This document shows, one piece after another, positions 52,732-61,218 of a stretch of DNA of 64,000 nt. The translations under genes and the position numbers were made by a program. The DNA is from an uncultured Sterolibacteriaceae bacterium. Lineage in GTDB: Bacteria; Pseudomonadota; Gammaproteobacteria; Burkholderiales; Rhodocyclaceae. The stretch covers positions 190,478 through 254,477 of the forward strand of contig CALARK010000008.1 in assembly GCA_937888595.1 (NCBI GenBank). Direction: 5' to 3'. The stretch's first letter is position 1. Every line of letters begins with the position of its first letter. The notes under the pieces are model-generated. The model did not search any database. It saw nothing but the letters and a program-made list of their open reading frames with translations, and was not told where the DNA came from.

Positions 52732-53279
52732 TTGGCCTTCTCCTTGCCCTGCAATCCTTCCTGCAATTGAAGGGTCATGTCTCTTTGTACCCATTCCGTC
52801 GATTGACCACTGGGGTCCTGCACCGTCTCGACCAGTAGCACCTCGCTATCGCCGATGTCGACGATACGTCCGAAGTTCTGGCCGAGGTAATTTCCCTTAC
52901 CAACCTGATAGACGACCCCGTCCACCTGGATCAGGGCATGTTTCGCACCACTTTTGTTCTTGGTCACCACGCCGATGAATTGGAGCGACTCGAGCGGGTA
53001 GTTCTCAAGCTGCTCGCGCGGGCGATCGAAATCGGGCTTGTTGCCGCCCGTGTCCTTCCTTTCGGGGTCGACACGGCCGTTGTTGAAAGGATCGAGCTGA
53101 TCGGCGGCATCATAGGAAACCACCGGGAACGGTTTGAGTTCCGGAAGAGGCTGAACCCTGCCGCGCAGATCTCGCGAAACCTCGTCCATCCAGAGCTTGA
53201 TGTCCTCATGTTCCGCTTCGCCGCAACCGGCAAGCAGAACGACGCCCGTCAGCATGAAGGCTGCCATCACCGGCTTCAT
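52728..53279 (-). CDS. pilP: Type IV pilus inner-membrane lipoprotein
   Basis: 183 residues. The lipobox LLAGC near residue 19 makes it a lipoprotein. The C-terminal beta-sandwich (LESLQFIGVVTKNKSGAKHALIQVDGVVYQVGKGNYLGQNFG) is the secretin-contacting HR domain. It bridges PilNO in the inner membrane to PilQ. It overlaps both neighbours by 4 nt. Confidence 0.95.
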   Translation of the reverse strand: MKPVMAAFMLTGVVLLAGCGEAEHEDIKLWMDEVSRDLRGRVQPLPELKPFPVVSYDAADQLDPFNNGRVDPERKDTGGNKPDFDRPREQLENYPLESLQFIGVVTKNKSGAKHALIQVDGVVYQVGKGNYLGQNFGRIVDIGDSEVLLVETVQDPSGQSTEWVQRDMTLQLQEGLQGKEKAK

Positions 53280-53971
53280 TTCTTCTTCGCTCCCTTCTTG
53301 GCCTGCTCTGCCCGTTTGCGGGCAGCCAGCTCGGCCTCGTCGAGATACCTGAAGGTCTTGGCCGTCGTCGTCAGCGTGAGCACTCCACCGCTCTTGGCTT
53401 GTGCGACATCGATATCGTTCAGCGTGACAATGCGCGGCAATTTTGCTACGTCACCGGCAAATGCACCAAAATCATGATACGAGCCGGTGATCTTCACGGT
53501 GATTGGCAATTCCGCATAAAAATCGCGCACGACCTCCTTGCCCGGCTTGAACAACTCGAACTGCAAGCCGCGCCCGAGGCCCGCCTGGTTGATATCGACC
53601 AGCAGGGATTCCATCTCGGCGGCATTCGGCAATTGCCGGAGCAAGGCCCCGAACGAGCGCTCGATCTCTGCCAGTTGATTCCGGTATTCGTCGAGATTGA
53701 CGGCCTGCTTCTTCTTGCCCAGCCAGTCGTCCTTGAGCCGGGACTCCTCCTGCCGCTTCGCATCCAGCTCTTCTATCTGGCCCTGCCAGCCGAACCAGGC
53801 CGCCAGCAACAACAGGGCGATGAATATGCCGACCAGGATGATGATGCGGGGAACAAGCGGCCACGCGCCCGGATCCTTGGGATCGAGCGTCTTGAAGTCT
53901 TCGGCGAGCGCCTGGAAGTTGACCTTCTTGAGGTCGATTTTCGGTACGGCGGGCAACGCAGGCTTTTTCAT
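53276..53971 (-). CDS. pilO: Type IV pilus alignment protein PilO
   Basis: 231 residues: a cytosolic N-terminus, one TM helix (IIILVGIFIALLLLAAWFG, about 45-65), then a periplasmic coiled coil and ferredoxin-like domain (FELFKPGKEVVRDFYAELPITVKITG). It pairs with PilN to form the alignment subcomplex. The C-terminal tail is lysine-rich. Confidence 0.94.
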   Translation of the reverse strand: MKKPALPAVPKIDLKKVNFQALAEDFKTLDPKDPGAWPLVPRIIILVGIFIALLLLAAWFGWQGQIEELDAKRQEESRLKDDWLGKKKQAVNLDEYRNQLAEIERSFGALLRQLPNAAEMESLLVDINQAGLGRGLQFELFKPGKEVVRDFYAELPITVKITGSYHDFGAFAGDVAKLPRIVTLNDIDVAQAKSGGVLTLTTTAKTFRYLDEAELAARKRAEQAKKGAKKK

Positions 53972-54567
53972 GCCTTGCCTCCCGGCTTCTTCGCTGGTCC
54001 ACCTGCAGATGGTTTGCTATCGGCTTTCTGGCGAGTGAACTCTATGCTCAGGTTGAACTCGTTCATGCGGCGCTTGCCGACCATGGTCGCCTTGATTTCC
54101 ACAAGGACCGGACGTTCCAATACGGGCGACTCGTCGAGATTGTGCATCAGCGTCGAGACACGGGCATTCGACTGGGCATAGCCGATCAGCGTGATCTTCT
54201 GCTGCTTCTGCTTGATCGAGCGCAAATAGATCCCGGCCGGCAGGCGATGCACCAGCTCGTTGAACAGGTGAACCGTCTCTGAGCGGTTCGCCTGCAGGGA
54301 TTCGATCACCTGCTTCCTGGCCAGCAGCGCCTCGGTCTGCTCCTTCAATTTCTTGATTTCGTCGATCTGCTTGTCGAGAACGGCAATCTCCTTTTTCAGG
54401 AATGCGTTCTTCGCCGCCTGCTGCTCGATCTGGTTGTTGATGTAACTGAAGCCGATGAACCAGACCGCTCCCGCCAACACCGTCACCAGGCCGGCGAGCG
54501 CATAGAACTGCTGGCGCAAGGCCTTGCGCCGCTCTTCGCGGTGAGGAAGCAGGTTGATGCGGATCAT
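53968..54567 (-). CDS. pilN: Type IV pilus alignment protein PilN
   Basis: 199 residues. The N-terminal INLLPHREERR is the PilM-binding motif; a TM helix spans about 22-45, then a coiled coil (EIAVLDKQIDEIKKLKEQ) and a small ferredoxin-like periplasmic domain. It couples cytosolic PilM to PilO/PilP. Confidence 0.95.
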   Translation of the reverse strand: MIRINLLPHREERRKALRQQFYALAGLVTVLAGAVWFIGFSYINNQIEQQAAKNAFLKKEIAVLDKQIDEIKKLKEQTEALLARKQVIESLQANRSETVHLFNELVHRLPAGIYLRSIKQKQQKITLIGYAQSNARVSTLMHNLDESPVLERPVLVEIKATMVGKRRMNEFNLSIEFTRQKADSKPSAGGPAKKPGGKA

Positions 54568-55643
54568 TGATCGAACCTCCGCAATGCCAATCCGCAGGCA
54601 ACCATCAGTGATGGAGCATCGGACAGCAGGTGCTTGGGTCGAACCCGCTGCGACAGCGACATCCGCGCAAATGGATTCGCCATCACGGTATCTATCTGGG
54701 TGCGTTCCGAGACGACCTCGGCGATTCCGGGCAACAGCGCCCCGCCCCCCATCAGGACGACATGATCGACTTCGCCGTACTGCGTCGACGTGAAGAAAAA
54801 CTGCAAGGCCCTGGAGACCTCGAGCGCAAGATTATCGAGGAAGGGACGCAATATCTCGGTTTCGTAATTGTCGGGCAGGGGACCGATGCGCTTCAGGGTC
54901 TCCGCCTCGTCATGGCTCATGCCGTAGGCACGCACCATGTCCTGAGTCAGCTGGTTCCCGCCGAACGCCTGTTCGCGGTTGTAGATCTGCTGATCGCCGC
55001 GGACCATCGTCACCTTCATCGCATTGGCGCCGACATCGACGAGGGCATAGGTACGCTCGGGCGCACCGCTCGAAAACTGGTCACGCACCAACTCGAAAGC
55101 CGCGAGCGCCGCATAGGACTCCATGTCCATCACGACCGGCTTGAGCTTGGCGGTTTCGGCACACGCCACCCGATCTTCCACCCCCTCCTTCCTCGACGCG
55201 GCAATCAGAACCTCCACCTCGTCGGGTCCGCTCGGAGAAGGCCCGATGACCTGAAAATCGAGATTCACCTCTTCGAGGGCAAAGGGGATGTACTGGTTCG
55301 CTTCCGACTCGACCTGCACCTCCATTTCCGACTCGCGGAGGCCTGCGGGCAGGATGATTTTCTTGGTGATGACCGCGGCCGACGGCAGGGCCATGGCAAC
55401 GAACTTGGTCTGCGTACCGAGACGCTTCCAGCACCGCGCGATCACGTCGGCCACCGCTTCGAGATTGGAAATATTCCCATCCACGACCGCCCCTTCAGGC
55501 AAGGGCTCGATGGCATAGCACTCCAACTGGTAACCGCCCACGCGACTACCGCCCAGCTCGACCATCTTGACTGCGGACGAACTGATATCAAGCCCCACCA
55601 GCGAACGCGCTTTCGGGTTGAGGATCGAGAGGTCGATCTCCAA
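54564..55643 (-). CDS. pilM: Type IV pilus actin-like ATPase PilM
   Basis: 359 residues. SLVGLDISSSAVKMVEL is the first phosphate loop of the FtsA-like actin fold, ALVDVGANAMKVTMVRG the second, and VVLMGGGALLPGIAEVV the adenosine site. It forms the cytosolic ring with PilN. The start is TTG at 55643, with AAAGGA five bases upstream. First gene of pilMNOPQ, divergent from mrcA. Confidence 0.94.
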   Translation of the reverse strand: MEIDLSILNPKARSLVGLDISSSAVKMVELGGSRVGGYQLECYAIEPLPEGAVVDGNISNLEAVADVIARCWKRLGTQTKFVAMALPSAAVITKKIILPAGLRESEMEVQVESEANQYIPFALEEVNLDFQVIGPSPSGPDEVEVLIAASRKEGVEDRVACAETAKLKPVVMDMESYAALAAFELVRDQFSSGAPERTYALVDVGANAMKVTMVRGDQQIYNREQAFGGNQLTQDMVRAYGMSHDEAETLKRIGPLPDNYETEILRPFLDNLALEVSRALQFFFTSTQYGEVDHVVLMGGGALLPGIAEVVSERTQIDTVMANPFARMSLSQRVRPKHLLSDAPSLMVACGLALRRFDQ

Positions 55644-55695
55644 GTTAATCCTTTATATTCAGTTAATTATGAAATGTTTTCACAATTTACTTCAG

Positions 55696-55724
55696 ATGCT
55701 AACAACAACTATATCGGCTGTAAA
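55696..55724 (-). promoter_or_regulatory. Candidate promoter of pilMNOPQ
   Basis: Within an AT-rich stretch (about 55644-55745), the minus strand has TTTACA, a 17-base spacer and TAGCAT. The -35 is good and the -10 fair. No sigma54 box was recognised. Confidence 0.35.
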
Positions 55725-55826
55725 GGATTTTCTTTAACGCGCACATCGCATATCCGCACCCCACGGGCATCGACGCAACATCCGCCCTACCCATCAGGCA
55801 TCCTGAAGCGGCAGCAACGGGTCGAA

Positions 55827-55832
55827 TATAAT
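55827..55832 (+). promoter_or_regulatory. Candidate -10 box of mrcA
   Basis: A perfect TATAAT 48 bp before the ATG at 55881; the only -35 candidate (CTGAAG, 18-base spacer) is weak. The rest of the pilM-mrcA gap shows nothing else I can name. Confidence 0.4.
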
Positions 55833-55880
55833 CATTCGCAGGCCTCGGTGCCATCCTCCCATATCCATTCCCTCGTCCTC

Positions 55881-58301
55881 ATGTTGCTGCGCTGGCTTCT
55901 GCTGCCGTTATTTTTGCTGCTCGGCTCTCTGCTCTCGATGCTGGCGCTGGCCGGCATCGTGCTGATTCTCGCCTATCCGCGCCTGCCGGCGGTGGACGTT
56001 CTCACCGACTACCATCCGAAGATTCCGTTGCGGGTCTATACGTCGGACGGTCATTTGATCGGCGAATTCGGCGAGGAGCGGCGTCACTTCGTCCGCATCC
56101 AGGATGTCCCGGAAATGATGAAGCAGGCCATTTTGGCCGCCGAAGACGAGCGCTTCTACCAGCACCCCGGGATCGACACCCTCGGCGTATTGCGTGCCGC
56201 TTACGCCAACTTCGTCGGCGGCGGCAAACGACAGGGCGCTTCGACGATCACCATGCAGGTCGCCCGCAACTTCTTCCTCTCGTCGGAAAAGACGCTCACA
56301 CGCAAGCTTTATGAAGCCCTGCTGGCCTTCAAGATCGAAAGCAATCTCTCCAAGGACGAAATCCTCCAGATTTACATCAACCAGATTTATCTCGGGCAAC
56401 GTGCCTATGGCTTCGCTGCTGCGGCGCGCATCTATTTCGGCAGGGACCTTAAGGATCTGGATGTGGCGGAGATGGCCATGCTCGCGGGCCTGCCCAAGGC
56501 CCCCTCGGCCTACAACCCGGTTGCCAACCCGAAGCGCGCCAAACTGCGCCAGCAATATGTGCTGAAGCGCATGCTGCAACTCGGCTTCATCGACGACAGC
56601 CAGTTCGCCAAGGCCGAAGCCCGGCAGCTGATGGTGCGCCGCCAGATCGACAACTTCACCGTCAAGGCGAGCTACGCTGCCGAGATGGCCCGTCAGATCG
56701 CCGTGGAAGCTTTCCCTGACGATGCCTACGCGGCCGGCATCAAGGTGATCACCACGCTGACCCGGCAGGATCAGGAAGCCGCCTATCGCAGCCTGCGCAA
56801 GGCGGTACTCGACTACGACCGCCGCCACGGTTACCGCGGCGCGGAGGGATACGTCGACATGAAGTCCGTCACGACGGACGACGATGAAAAAATCGACGAA
56901 CTGCTCTACGAGTTCGAGGATGCCGACGACCTGCGCCTTGCCCTGGTGCTCGAGGCGAGTCCGACGAAACTGCGCGCCTATCTGGCCGGCGGGGATATCG
57001 TTACCGTGGAAGGTGCCGGGCTCAAGTTCGCGCAGCGCATGCTCGACGAAAAGGCACCGGCCAACAAACGCCTGCGCCGCGGCGCGATCATCCGGCTCAA
57101 CCAGGACAACAAGGGCCGCTGGCAAATCACGCAATGGCCCGATGTCGAGGCGGCATTCGTCGCCGCCAACCCCAACGACGGCGCCGTGCGCGCATTGGTC
57201 GGCGGCTTCGACTTCAATCGCAACAAGTTCAACCACGTCACCCAGGCCTGGCGACAACCCGGCTCGAGCATGAAGCCCTTCGTCTATTCGGCCGCCCTCG
57301 AAAAAGGATTCACGCCGATCTCCGTGCTGGCGGACGAACCCATTTCAGTCACGGCGGAAGAGACCGGCTCCCAGGCATGGGAACCGCGCAACTACGACGG
57401 CAAGTACGACGGGCCGATGACGCTCCGCACCGCGCTCGCGAAGTCGAAAAACATGGTGTCGATCCGGCTGATCCAGGCCATCGACCCGCGCTACGCGCAG
57501 GATTACGTGACCCGCTTCGGCTACGAGGCAGAGCGGAATCCGCCCTACCTGACCCTCGCCCTCGGCGCCGGCAGCGTGACGCCGTGGCAGCATCTCGGAG
57601 CCTATGCCGTTTTCGCCAATGGCGGCTACAAGGTCGAGCCCCACCTCGTCAAGCAGATTCTCGGCCCGGACAACCGGGTCCTGGCCGAAACCAAGCCCCT
57701 GCTCGCGGGCGACGAAAGCCTGCGCATCATCGACGAGCGCAACGCCTGGCTGATGGACAGCCTGATGAAGGGCGTCGTGCAGCGCGGCACCGCCACGCGC
57801 GCCGCACAGGCGCTCAAGCGCAGCGACCTGGCCGGCAAGACCGGGACCACGAACGATTATGTCGATGCCTGGTTCTGCGGTTACCAGCCCTCGATCGTCG
57901 GCATCGCCTGGATCGGTTTCGACCAGCCCAAGCGGCTCGGTAGCGGCGAAACCGGCGGATCGGCCGCCCTGCCGATCTGGATCGGCTACATGGAAACTTC
58001 GCTCAAGGATGTGCCGGAAATGCATCGGAACGCGCCGGCCGGCCTGTCGCTGGTTGACAGCCATGACCCGGCGACGGGCATGGTGATCAAGGACTACGTC
58101 TACAGCGAATATGCGGGGGAAGGCGCAGCGGCCTCACCGCCCGAGATCATCAGCACCCAGCCCCCGGCGCCCGTCGAGAGCGCCCGCATTCGGCCCGTAC
58201 TGCCTATTGCCCCGGACCGGCGGGTCACGATGCCGGCCGGCCCGGGCGCCCTGCCTCCGCCTACCACGCCAGAGACAAAGACTCCCCCGTCTGCTCGCTG
58301 A
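55881..58301 (+). CDS. mrcA: Penicillin-binding protein 1A (bifunctional transglycosylase/transpeptidase)
   Basis: 806 residues from the ATG at 55881; an in-frame GTG at 55848 would add 11 residues. A TM anchor spans about 3-30. The glycosyltransferase has EDERFYQHPGID and RQGASTITMQVARNFFLS. The transpeptidase has the SxxK serine in SSMKPFVY (about 461), the SxN motif SKN, and KTGT (about 652). The C-terminus is proline-rich. It polymerises and crosslinks peptidoglycan in the periplasm. Its last 41 nt overlap cyaY on the opposite strand. Confidence 0.96.
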   Translation: MLLRWLLLPLFLLLGSLLSMLALAGIVLILAYPRLPAVDVLTDYHPKIPLRVYTSDGHLIGEFGEERRHFVRIQDVPEMMKQAILAAEDERFYQHPGIDTLGVLRAAYANFVGGGKRQGASTITMQVARNFFLSSEKTLTRKLYEALLAFKIESNLSKDEILQIYINQIYLGQRAYGFAAAARIYFGRDLKDLDVAEMAMLAGLPKAPSAYNPVANPKRAKLRQQYVLKRMLQLGFIDDSQFAKAEARQLMVRRQIDNFTVKASYAAEMARQIAVEAFPDDAYAAGIKVITTLTRQDQEAAYRSLRKAVLDYDRRHGYRGAEGYVDMKSVTTDDDEKIDELLYEFEDADDLRLALVLEASPTKLRAYLAGGDIVTVEGAGLKFAQRMLDEKAPANKRLRRGAIIRLNQDNKGRWQITQWPDVEAAFVAANPNDGAVRALVGGFDFNRNKFNHVTQAWRQPGSSMKPFVYSAALEKGFTPISVLADEPISVTAEETGSQAWEPRNYDGKYDGPMTLRTALAKSKNMVSIRLIQAIDPRYAQDYVTRFGYEAERNPPYLTLALGAGSVTPWQHLGAYAVFANGGYKVEPHLVKQILGPDNRVLAETKPLLAGDESLRIIDERNAWLMDSLMKGVVQRGTATRAAQALKRSDLAGKTGTTNDYVDAWFCGYQPSIVGIAWIGFDQPKRLGSGETGGSAALPIWIGYMETSLKDVPEMHRNAPAGLSLVDSHDPATGMVIKDYVYSEYAGEGAAASPPEIISTQPPAPVESARIRPVLPIAPDRRVTMPAGPGALPPPTTPETKTPPSAR

Positions 58302-58602
58302 GGCAGCGAGATAACACATCGGTCAACGGCACGTCGTCGCGCGTGCCCAGCCATGCACCGCCGGCCATCTCCGGCGGCCGGAAGTGGAAACCGCCGGACC
58401 GGGCAGCCAGCCAGATCTCGCGCGCCGCCGCATGCCGGTTCACGATGATCTTGCTGCCGTCCTCGCAGACGATCTCGATGATGCCGCCCGGCTTCAATTC
58501 GACATCGAAATCCGCGTCGCCCCGGTCCAGCACGGCGTCAAGCGCCTGCTCCAGTCGCGCCAGTTCGGCATCCGCCAACGCCAGGAATTCACGTTCTTCC
58601 AC
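58261..58602 (-). CDS. cyaY: Frataxin-like iron donor CyaY
   Basis: 113 residues from GTG at 58602 with GGAGG upstream. An acidic first helix (EEREFLALADAELARLEQALD) is followed by the beta sheet (DVELKPGGIIEIVCEDGSKIIVNRH, then AREIWLAARSGGFHF), the frataxin fold. It modulates iron supply to Fe-S assembly. It lies tail-to-tail with mrcA and divergent from lptM across 26 bp. Confidence 0.92.
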   Translation of the reverse strand: MEEREFLALADAELARLEQALDAVLDRGDADFDVELKPGGIIEIVCEDGSKIIVNRHAAAREIWLAARSGGFHFRPPEMAGGAWLGTRDDVPLTDVLSRCLSEQTGESLSLAW

Positions 58603-58628
58603 TTTGCCTCCGTGTTAACATCGCGCCC

Positions 58629-58811
58629 ATGAATGTCCGGACCCGTTTTCCCGCCGCTCTTCTTCTCGTCGCCGTCAGCAGTGTCCTGCTGTCGGCCTGC
58701 GGCAACCGCGGTCCGCTGACCCTGCCACCCAAGGATTCCTCCTCTACGGCAGCGGCCAAGCCTCCCCCGGATCATAGCAATACCGTCCCCTCCATTCCCG
58801 GCAAGCAATGA
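58629..58811 (+). CDS. lptM: LPS-assembly lipoprotein LptM (YifL-like)
   Basis: 60 residues. A signal peptide with lipobox LLSAC is followed by GNRGPLTLPPK, the short conserved LptM motif after the lipidated Cys. It assists maturation of the LptD/E translocon. The gene overlaps lysA by 4 nt (ATGA), the order seen next to lysA or dapF in many proteobacteria. Confidence 0.88.
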   Translation: MNVRTRFPAALLLVAVSSVLLSACGNRGPLTLPPKDSSSTAAAKPPPDHSNTVPSIPGKQ

Positions 58812-60058
58812 GCCTGATCGACACCTCCCGGGGCGACGCACGCGTCGAAGGCTTGCCCCTCGCCGAAATCGCCGCGCGTTTCGGTACCCCCTGCTACGTC
58901 TATTCGCGCGCCGCGCTGGAGGCAGCGCTGGAAGGCTACCGTCAGGCGCTGCGCGGGCGTGATGCGCTGGTCTGCTATGCGGTCAAGGCCAACTCCAACC
59001 TCGCCATCCTCAATCTTTTCGCCCGCGCAGGCGCCGGGTTCGACATCGTGTCGGGCGGCGAACTGGCCCGCGTCATCGCCGCGGGCGGCGACCCGGGCAA
59101 GGTGGTGTTTTCCGGCGTCGGCAAATCGCGCGACGAGATGCGCCAGGCGCTCGCAGCGGGCATCCTCTGCTTCAACGTCGAATCGTCCGCCGAACTGGAC
59201 ACCCTGAACGAAATCGCCGGCAACCTCGGCAAGCGCGCACCGGTATCGCTGCGCGTCAACCCGAACGTCGACCCGAAGACCCACCCCTACATCTCGACTG
59301 GCCTCAAGACGGCCAAGTTCGGCGTGCCGTTCGAGGAAGCGCTGGCGCTCTACCGTCGCGCCGCGGGGCTGCCGCACCTCGACGTGCGCGGCATCGACTG
59401 CCACATCGGCTCGCAACTGCTCGATCCGGCGCCGGCCGCCGAGGCGGCCGCGAAGATCCTCGGTCTCGTCGACGCGCTCGCCGCCGAGGGCATCGCGCTG
59501 CACCACATCGATCTCGGCGGCGGCATGGGCATCCGCTACCAGGACGAGGCGGCGCCGAGCGCCGCCACCTACCTCGCGCCGCTGCTCGAGGTCGTCGCCG
59601 GCCGCAAGGAACAACTGCTGTTCGAGCCGGGCCGCTCGCTGGTCGGCAATGCCGGCCTGCTGCTGACCCGTGTGGAATTGCTCAAGCACGGCGAGGAAAA
59701 GAACTTCGCCGTCGTCGATGCCGCGATGAACGACCTCGCGCGGCCGGCGCTCTACGATGCATTTCACGAGATCGTAAAAGTCGGTGCCGGCGGGACGGCG
59801 GCTGCAGCCAGAAGTTACGAGATCGTCGGCCCGATCTGCGAATCCGGCGATTTCCTCGGCCACGACCGCACACTCGCCATCGCAGCGGGCGACCTGCTGG
59901 CCATCCTTTCGGCCGGTGCCTACGGCATGGCCATGAGTTCCAACTACAACACGCGGCCACGCGCCGCGGAAGTCATGGTCGATGGCGAGGCGGCACATCT
60001 GGTTCGTCGCCGAGAAACCGTGGCCGAACTGTTCGCGCCGGAATCCCTGTTGCCGTGA
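58808..60058 (+). CDS. lysA: Diaminopimelate decarboxylase
   Basis: 416 residues. The PLP lysine lies in CYAVKANSN, with HIGSQ, DLGGGMGI and EPGR for cofactor and substrate binding, and CESGD for the catalytic Cys. It makes L-lysine from meso-DAP. Residues about 323-331 (IVKVGAGGTAAAARSYEIVG) come from a dispersed repeat in the loop before the YEIVGPICESGD motif. Downstream, the RND adaptor gene starts inside its stop codon. Confidence 0.97.
   Translation: MSLIDTSRGDARVEGLPLAEIAARFGTPCYVYSRAALEAALEGYRQALRGRDALVCYAVKANSNLAILNLFARAGAGFDIVSGGELARVIAAGGDPGKVVFSGVGKSRDEMRQALAAGILCFNVESSAELDTLNEIAGNLGKRAPVSLRVNPNVDPKTHPYISTGLKTAKFGVPFEEALALYRRAAGLPHLDVRGIDCHIGSQLLDPAPAAEAAAKILGLVDALAAEGIALHHIDLGGGMGIRYQDEAAPSAATYLAPLLEVVAGRKEQLLFEPGRSLVGNAGLLLTRVELLKHGEEKNFAVVDAAMNDLARPALYDAFHEIVKVGAGGTAAAARSYEIVGPICESGDFLGHDRTLAIAAGDLLAILSAGAYGMAMSSNYNTRPRAAEVMVDGEAAHLVRRRETVAELFAPESLLP
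59777..59799 (-). repeat. Dispersed 23-bp element, copy 16 (inside lysA)
   Basis: One mismatch in reverse orientation. Encodes K-V-G-A-G-G-T-A in lysA. Confidence 0.93.
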
Positions 60059-61203
60059 AACACCTGCCGGTCATCGCCACCATCGCCATCCTGCTGGCGG
60101 CGACCCTGCCAGGCTGCGGCGGCAAGGCCGAAGACGGAAAAAAACCCGCCGGGAAACCGCCGGTCCCCGTCCGGCTGGCGCTGGCGGAAATGCGCGACGT
60201 GCCGCGCCGCATCGAACTCTCCGGCCGCACCGAAGCCGATGCCACCGTCACGCTGAAGGCGCGCGTCGACGGCCAGGTACAGGCCGTACCCTTCGCCGAA
60301 GGGCAGCCGGTCAGGGAAGGTGAGGTACTGGTGCAGCTCGACCCGGCCGACCTGAAGGCGCGGCTCGGCCAGGCCGCCGCCAATCTGGAGAAAAGCCGGG
60401 CGCAGGCCGCCCGCGCCCGCGCCGATGTGGAACGCTATGTGGCGCTACGCGGTAAGGGTTTCGTTTCCGAAGAGAAAGTGGCTGAAATCCGTACCGCGGC
60501 GCAGGCCGCCGACGCCACCGCTCAGGCCGATGCCGCCGCCGTCGAGGTCGCGCGCCTGCAGTTGTCGCATACGACGATCCGGGCGCCCTTCACCGGCGTG
60601 ATCGGGGCGCGACTGGTATTTCCCGGAACGGCCGTGAAAGCCAACGAAACCGCACTGGCGGTCATCAATCGCGTCCGGCCGCTGCGGGCGGTCTTCGCCG
60701 TGCCGGAAAAATACCTGCCGCAGCTGCACGCCTCGCTGCGCAAGGGCGACGGCCGCCTGGCTGCCACCATCGCCACCCCGGAGGGCAAAAGTGTCGAAGG
60801 CACGGTGCGCTTCCTCGACAACAGTGTGGATACCGCCACCGGCACGATCCAGCTCAAGGCCGATCTGCCCAATGCCGACACAAGCCTGACACCGGGTCAG
60901 TTCGTCAATGTGCGGCTGGTGCTCGAAACCCTGCACGACGCCATCGTCGTACCCGCCGAAGCGATCCAGCAGGGCAGTGCCGGCAGCTTCGTGTTCGTCG
61001 CCCGCGAGGGCAAGGTGGCGCTCCGCCCCGTGCAGGTCGTCACGGTCGAGGACGGCCAGGCGGTACTGGCGGACGGCCTCGCTGCCGGCGAATCGGTCGT
61101 GACCGAGGGACAGCTGCGCCTCACCGACGGCGCCGCCTACCGTACCGCCGGCAATGCCGGCAATAGCGGCAAGGCGCAGGAAGCGGCCGCCCCCGCCCGC
61201 TGA
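60055..61203 (+). CDS. RND efflux periplasmic adaptor (membrane-fusion) lipoprotein
   Basis: 382 residues from GTG at 60055, which shares bases with the lysA stop (GTGA). The signal peptide ends at lipobox LPGC, giving a lipid-anchored adaptor. LKARVDGQVQAVPFAEGQPVREGEVL is the lipoyl half-motif, a coiled hairpin follows (about 95-160), then TIRAPFTGVIGARL and the beta-barrel and membrane-proximal domains. MdtA/AcrA-like; it links the pump to an outer-membrane channel not seen here. The export substrate is unknown. Confidence 0.9.
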   Translation: MKHLPVIATIAILLAATLPGCGGKAEDGKKPAGKPPVPVRLALAEMRDVPRRIELSGRTEADATVTLKARVDGQVQAVPFAEGQPVREGEVLVQLDPADLKARLGQAAANLEKSRAQAARARADVERYVALRGKGFVSEEKVAEIRTAAQAADATAQADAAAVEVARLQLSHTTIRAPFTGVIGARLVFPGTAVKANETALAVINRVRPLRAVFAVPEKYLPQLHASLRKGDGRLAATIATPEGKSVEGTVRFLDNSVDTATGTIQLKADLPNADTSLTPGQFVNVRLVLETLHDAIVVPAEAIQQGSAGSFVFVAREGKVALRPVQVVTVEDGQAVLADGLAAGESVVTEGQLRLTDGAAYRTAGNAGNSGKAQEAAAPAR

Positions 61204-61218
61204 TGCGCTGACGCGGCG

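Noticed and set aside
55908..57257. 449-codon minus-strand frame opposite mrcA
   Set aside because: Antisense to PBP1A, which has all catalytic motifs in frame.
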